Below the pieces are notes generated by a model. It searched no databases, was not told the DNA's origin, and saw only the letters and a program-made list of their open reading frames with translations. This document shows, one piece after another, positions 5,789 through 5,815 of a stretch of 5,815 nucleotides of DNA; position 1 is the first letter of the stretch; every line of letters begins with the position of its first letter. The stretch lies in contig DASQTB010000001.1 of assembly GCA_035642095.1 (NCBI GenBank), forward strand, positions 1 through 5,815, in the 5' to 3' direction. The stretch comes from DASQTB01 sp035642095 (GTDB lineage Bacteria > Actinomycetota > UBA4738 > CALAEC01). The position numbers and the translations under genes are program-made.

Positions 5789-5815
5789 ATGCCACAACGT
5801 GCGTGGAGCAACAAG
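5789..5815 (+). CDS. Start of a small gene, possibly 'plasmid stabilization'-type protein (partial)
   Basis: Only nine codons are inside the window: MPQRAWSNK. A perfect ribosome binding site and a plausible stress promoter precede it, so a real gene start is likely. The opening residues resemble a family of small, highly charged actinobacterial proteins, often annotated as plasmid stabilization or Rho-termination-factor-like, that begin roughly MP-x-x-x-WS-x-KRERQYEHIK. That match is from memory and on very few residues, so the family is tentative. It lies 69 bases after sdhB and appears to have its own promoter. Confidence 0.6.

Noticed and set aside
4790..5797. A 335-codon open frame on the minus strand opposite sdhB
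   Set aside because: SdhB with all ligands for three Fe-S clusters is on the plus strand, so this is a shadow.

Overview
The window is very GC-rich DNA with closely packed genes and weak or absent Shine-Dalgarno sequences before several starts. The protein sequences (a sdhC-sdhD-sdhA-sdhB operon, a calcium-binding repeat protein with paired cysteines, and the opening residues of a small actinobacterial-type protein) point to a high-GC actinobacterium, possibly an uncultured or deep-branching lineage. I cannot place it more precisely from sequence alone.

Layout. Bases 52-2262 (minus strand) hold one large gene for a Sec-exported, roughly 736-residue RTX-type calcium-binding protein, built of about 40 nine-residue GGxGxDxLx repeats interrupted by four related 31-35 residue inserts. 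Bases 2263-2392 are a divergent promoter region: a good minus-strand promoter (TTGACC, 17 bp, TAGCCT) for the RTX gene and a plus-strand extended -10 element placed so close to sdhC that its transcript may be nearly leaderless. Bases 2393-5719 (plus strand) are a complete succinate dehydrogenase operon, sdhC-sdhD-sdhA-sdhB, with junctions of 0, +4 and -1 bases. Bases 5720-5788 contain a sequence resembling a general-stress (SigB/SigF-type) promoter, then a perfect AAAGGAGG ribosome binding site and the first nine codons of another gene cut by the window edge.

How the genes work together. SdhA (FAD, succinate oxidation) and SdhB (three Fe-S clusters) form the catalytic arm; SdhC and SdhD anchor it in the membrane, bind heme b and reduce quinone. 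Each anchor subunit has a histidine in its first helix and another in its second, at matching spacings, which is the pattern expected of a two-subunit, two-heme (type A) enzyme rather than the one-heme E. coli type. The RTX protein is transcribed away from the operon and has no evident functional link to it. No transporter, mobile element, CRISPR array, tRNA or rRNA is visible. Most of the window is ordinary core metabolism; the most interesting points are the Sec-signal RTX protein with regular inserts, the di-heme signature in SdhC/SdhD, and the putative stress promoter at the right edge.
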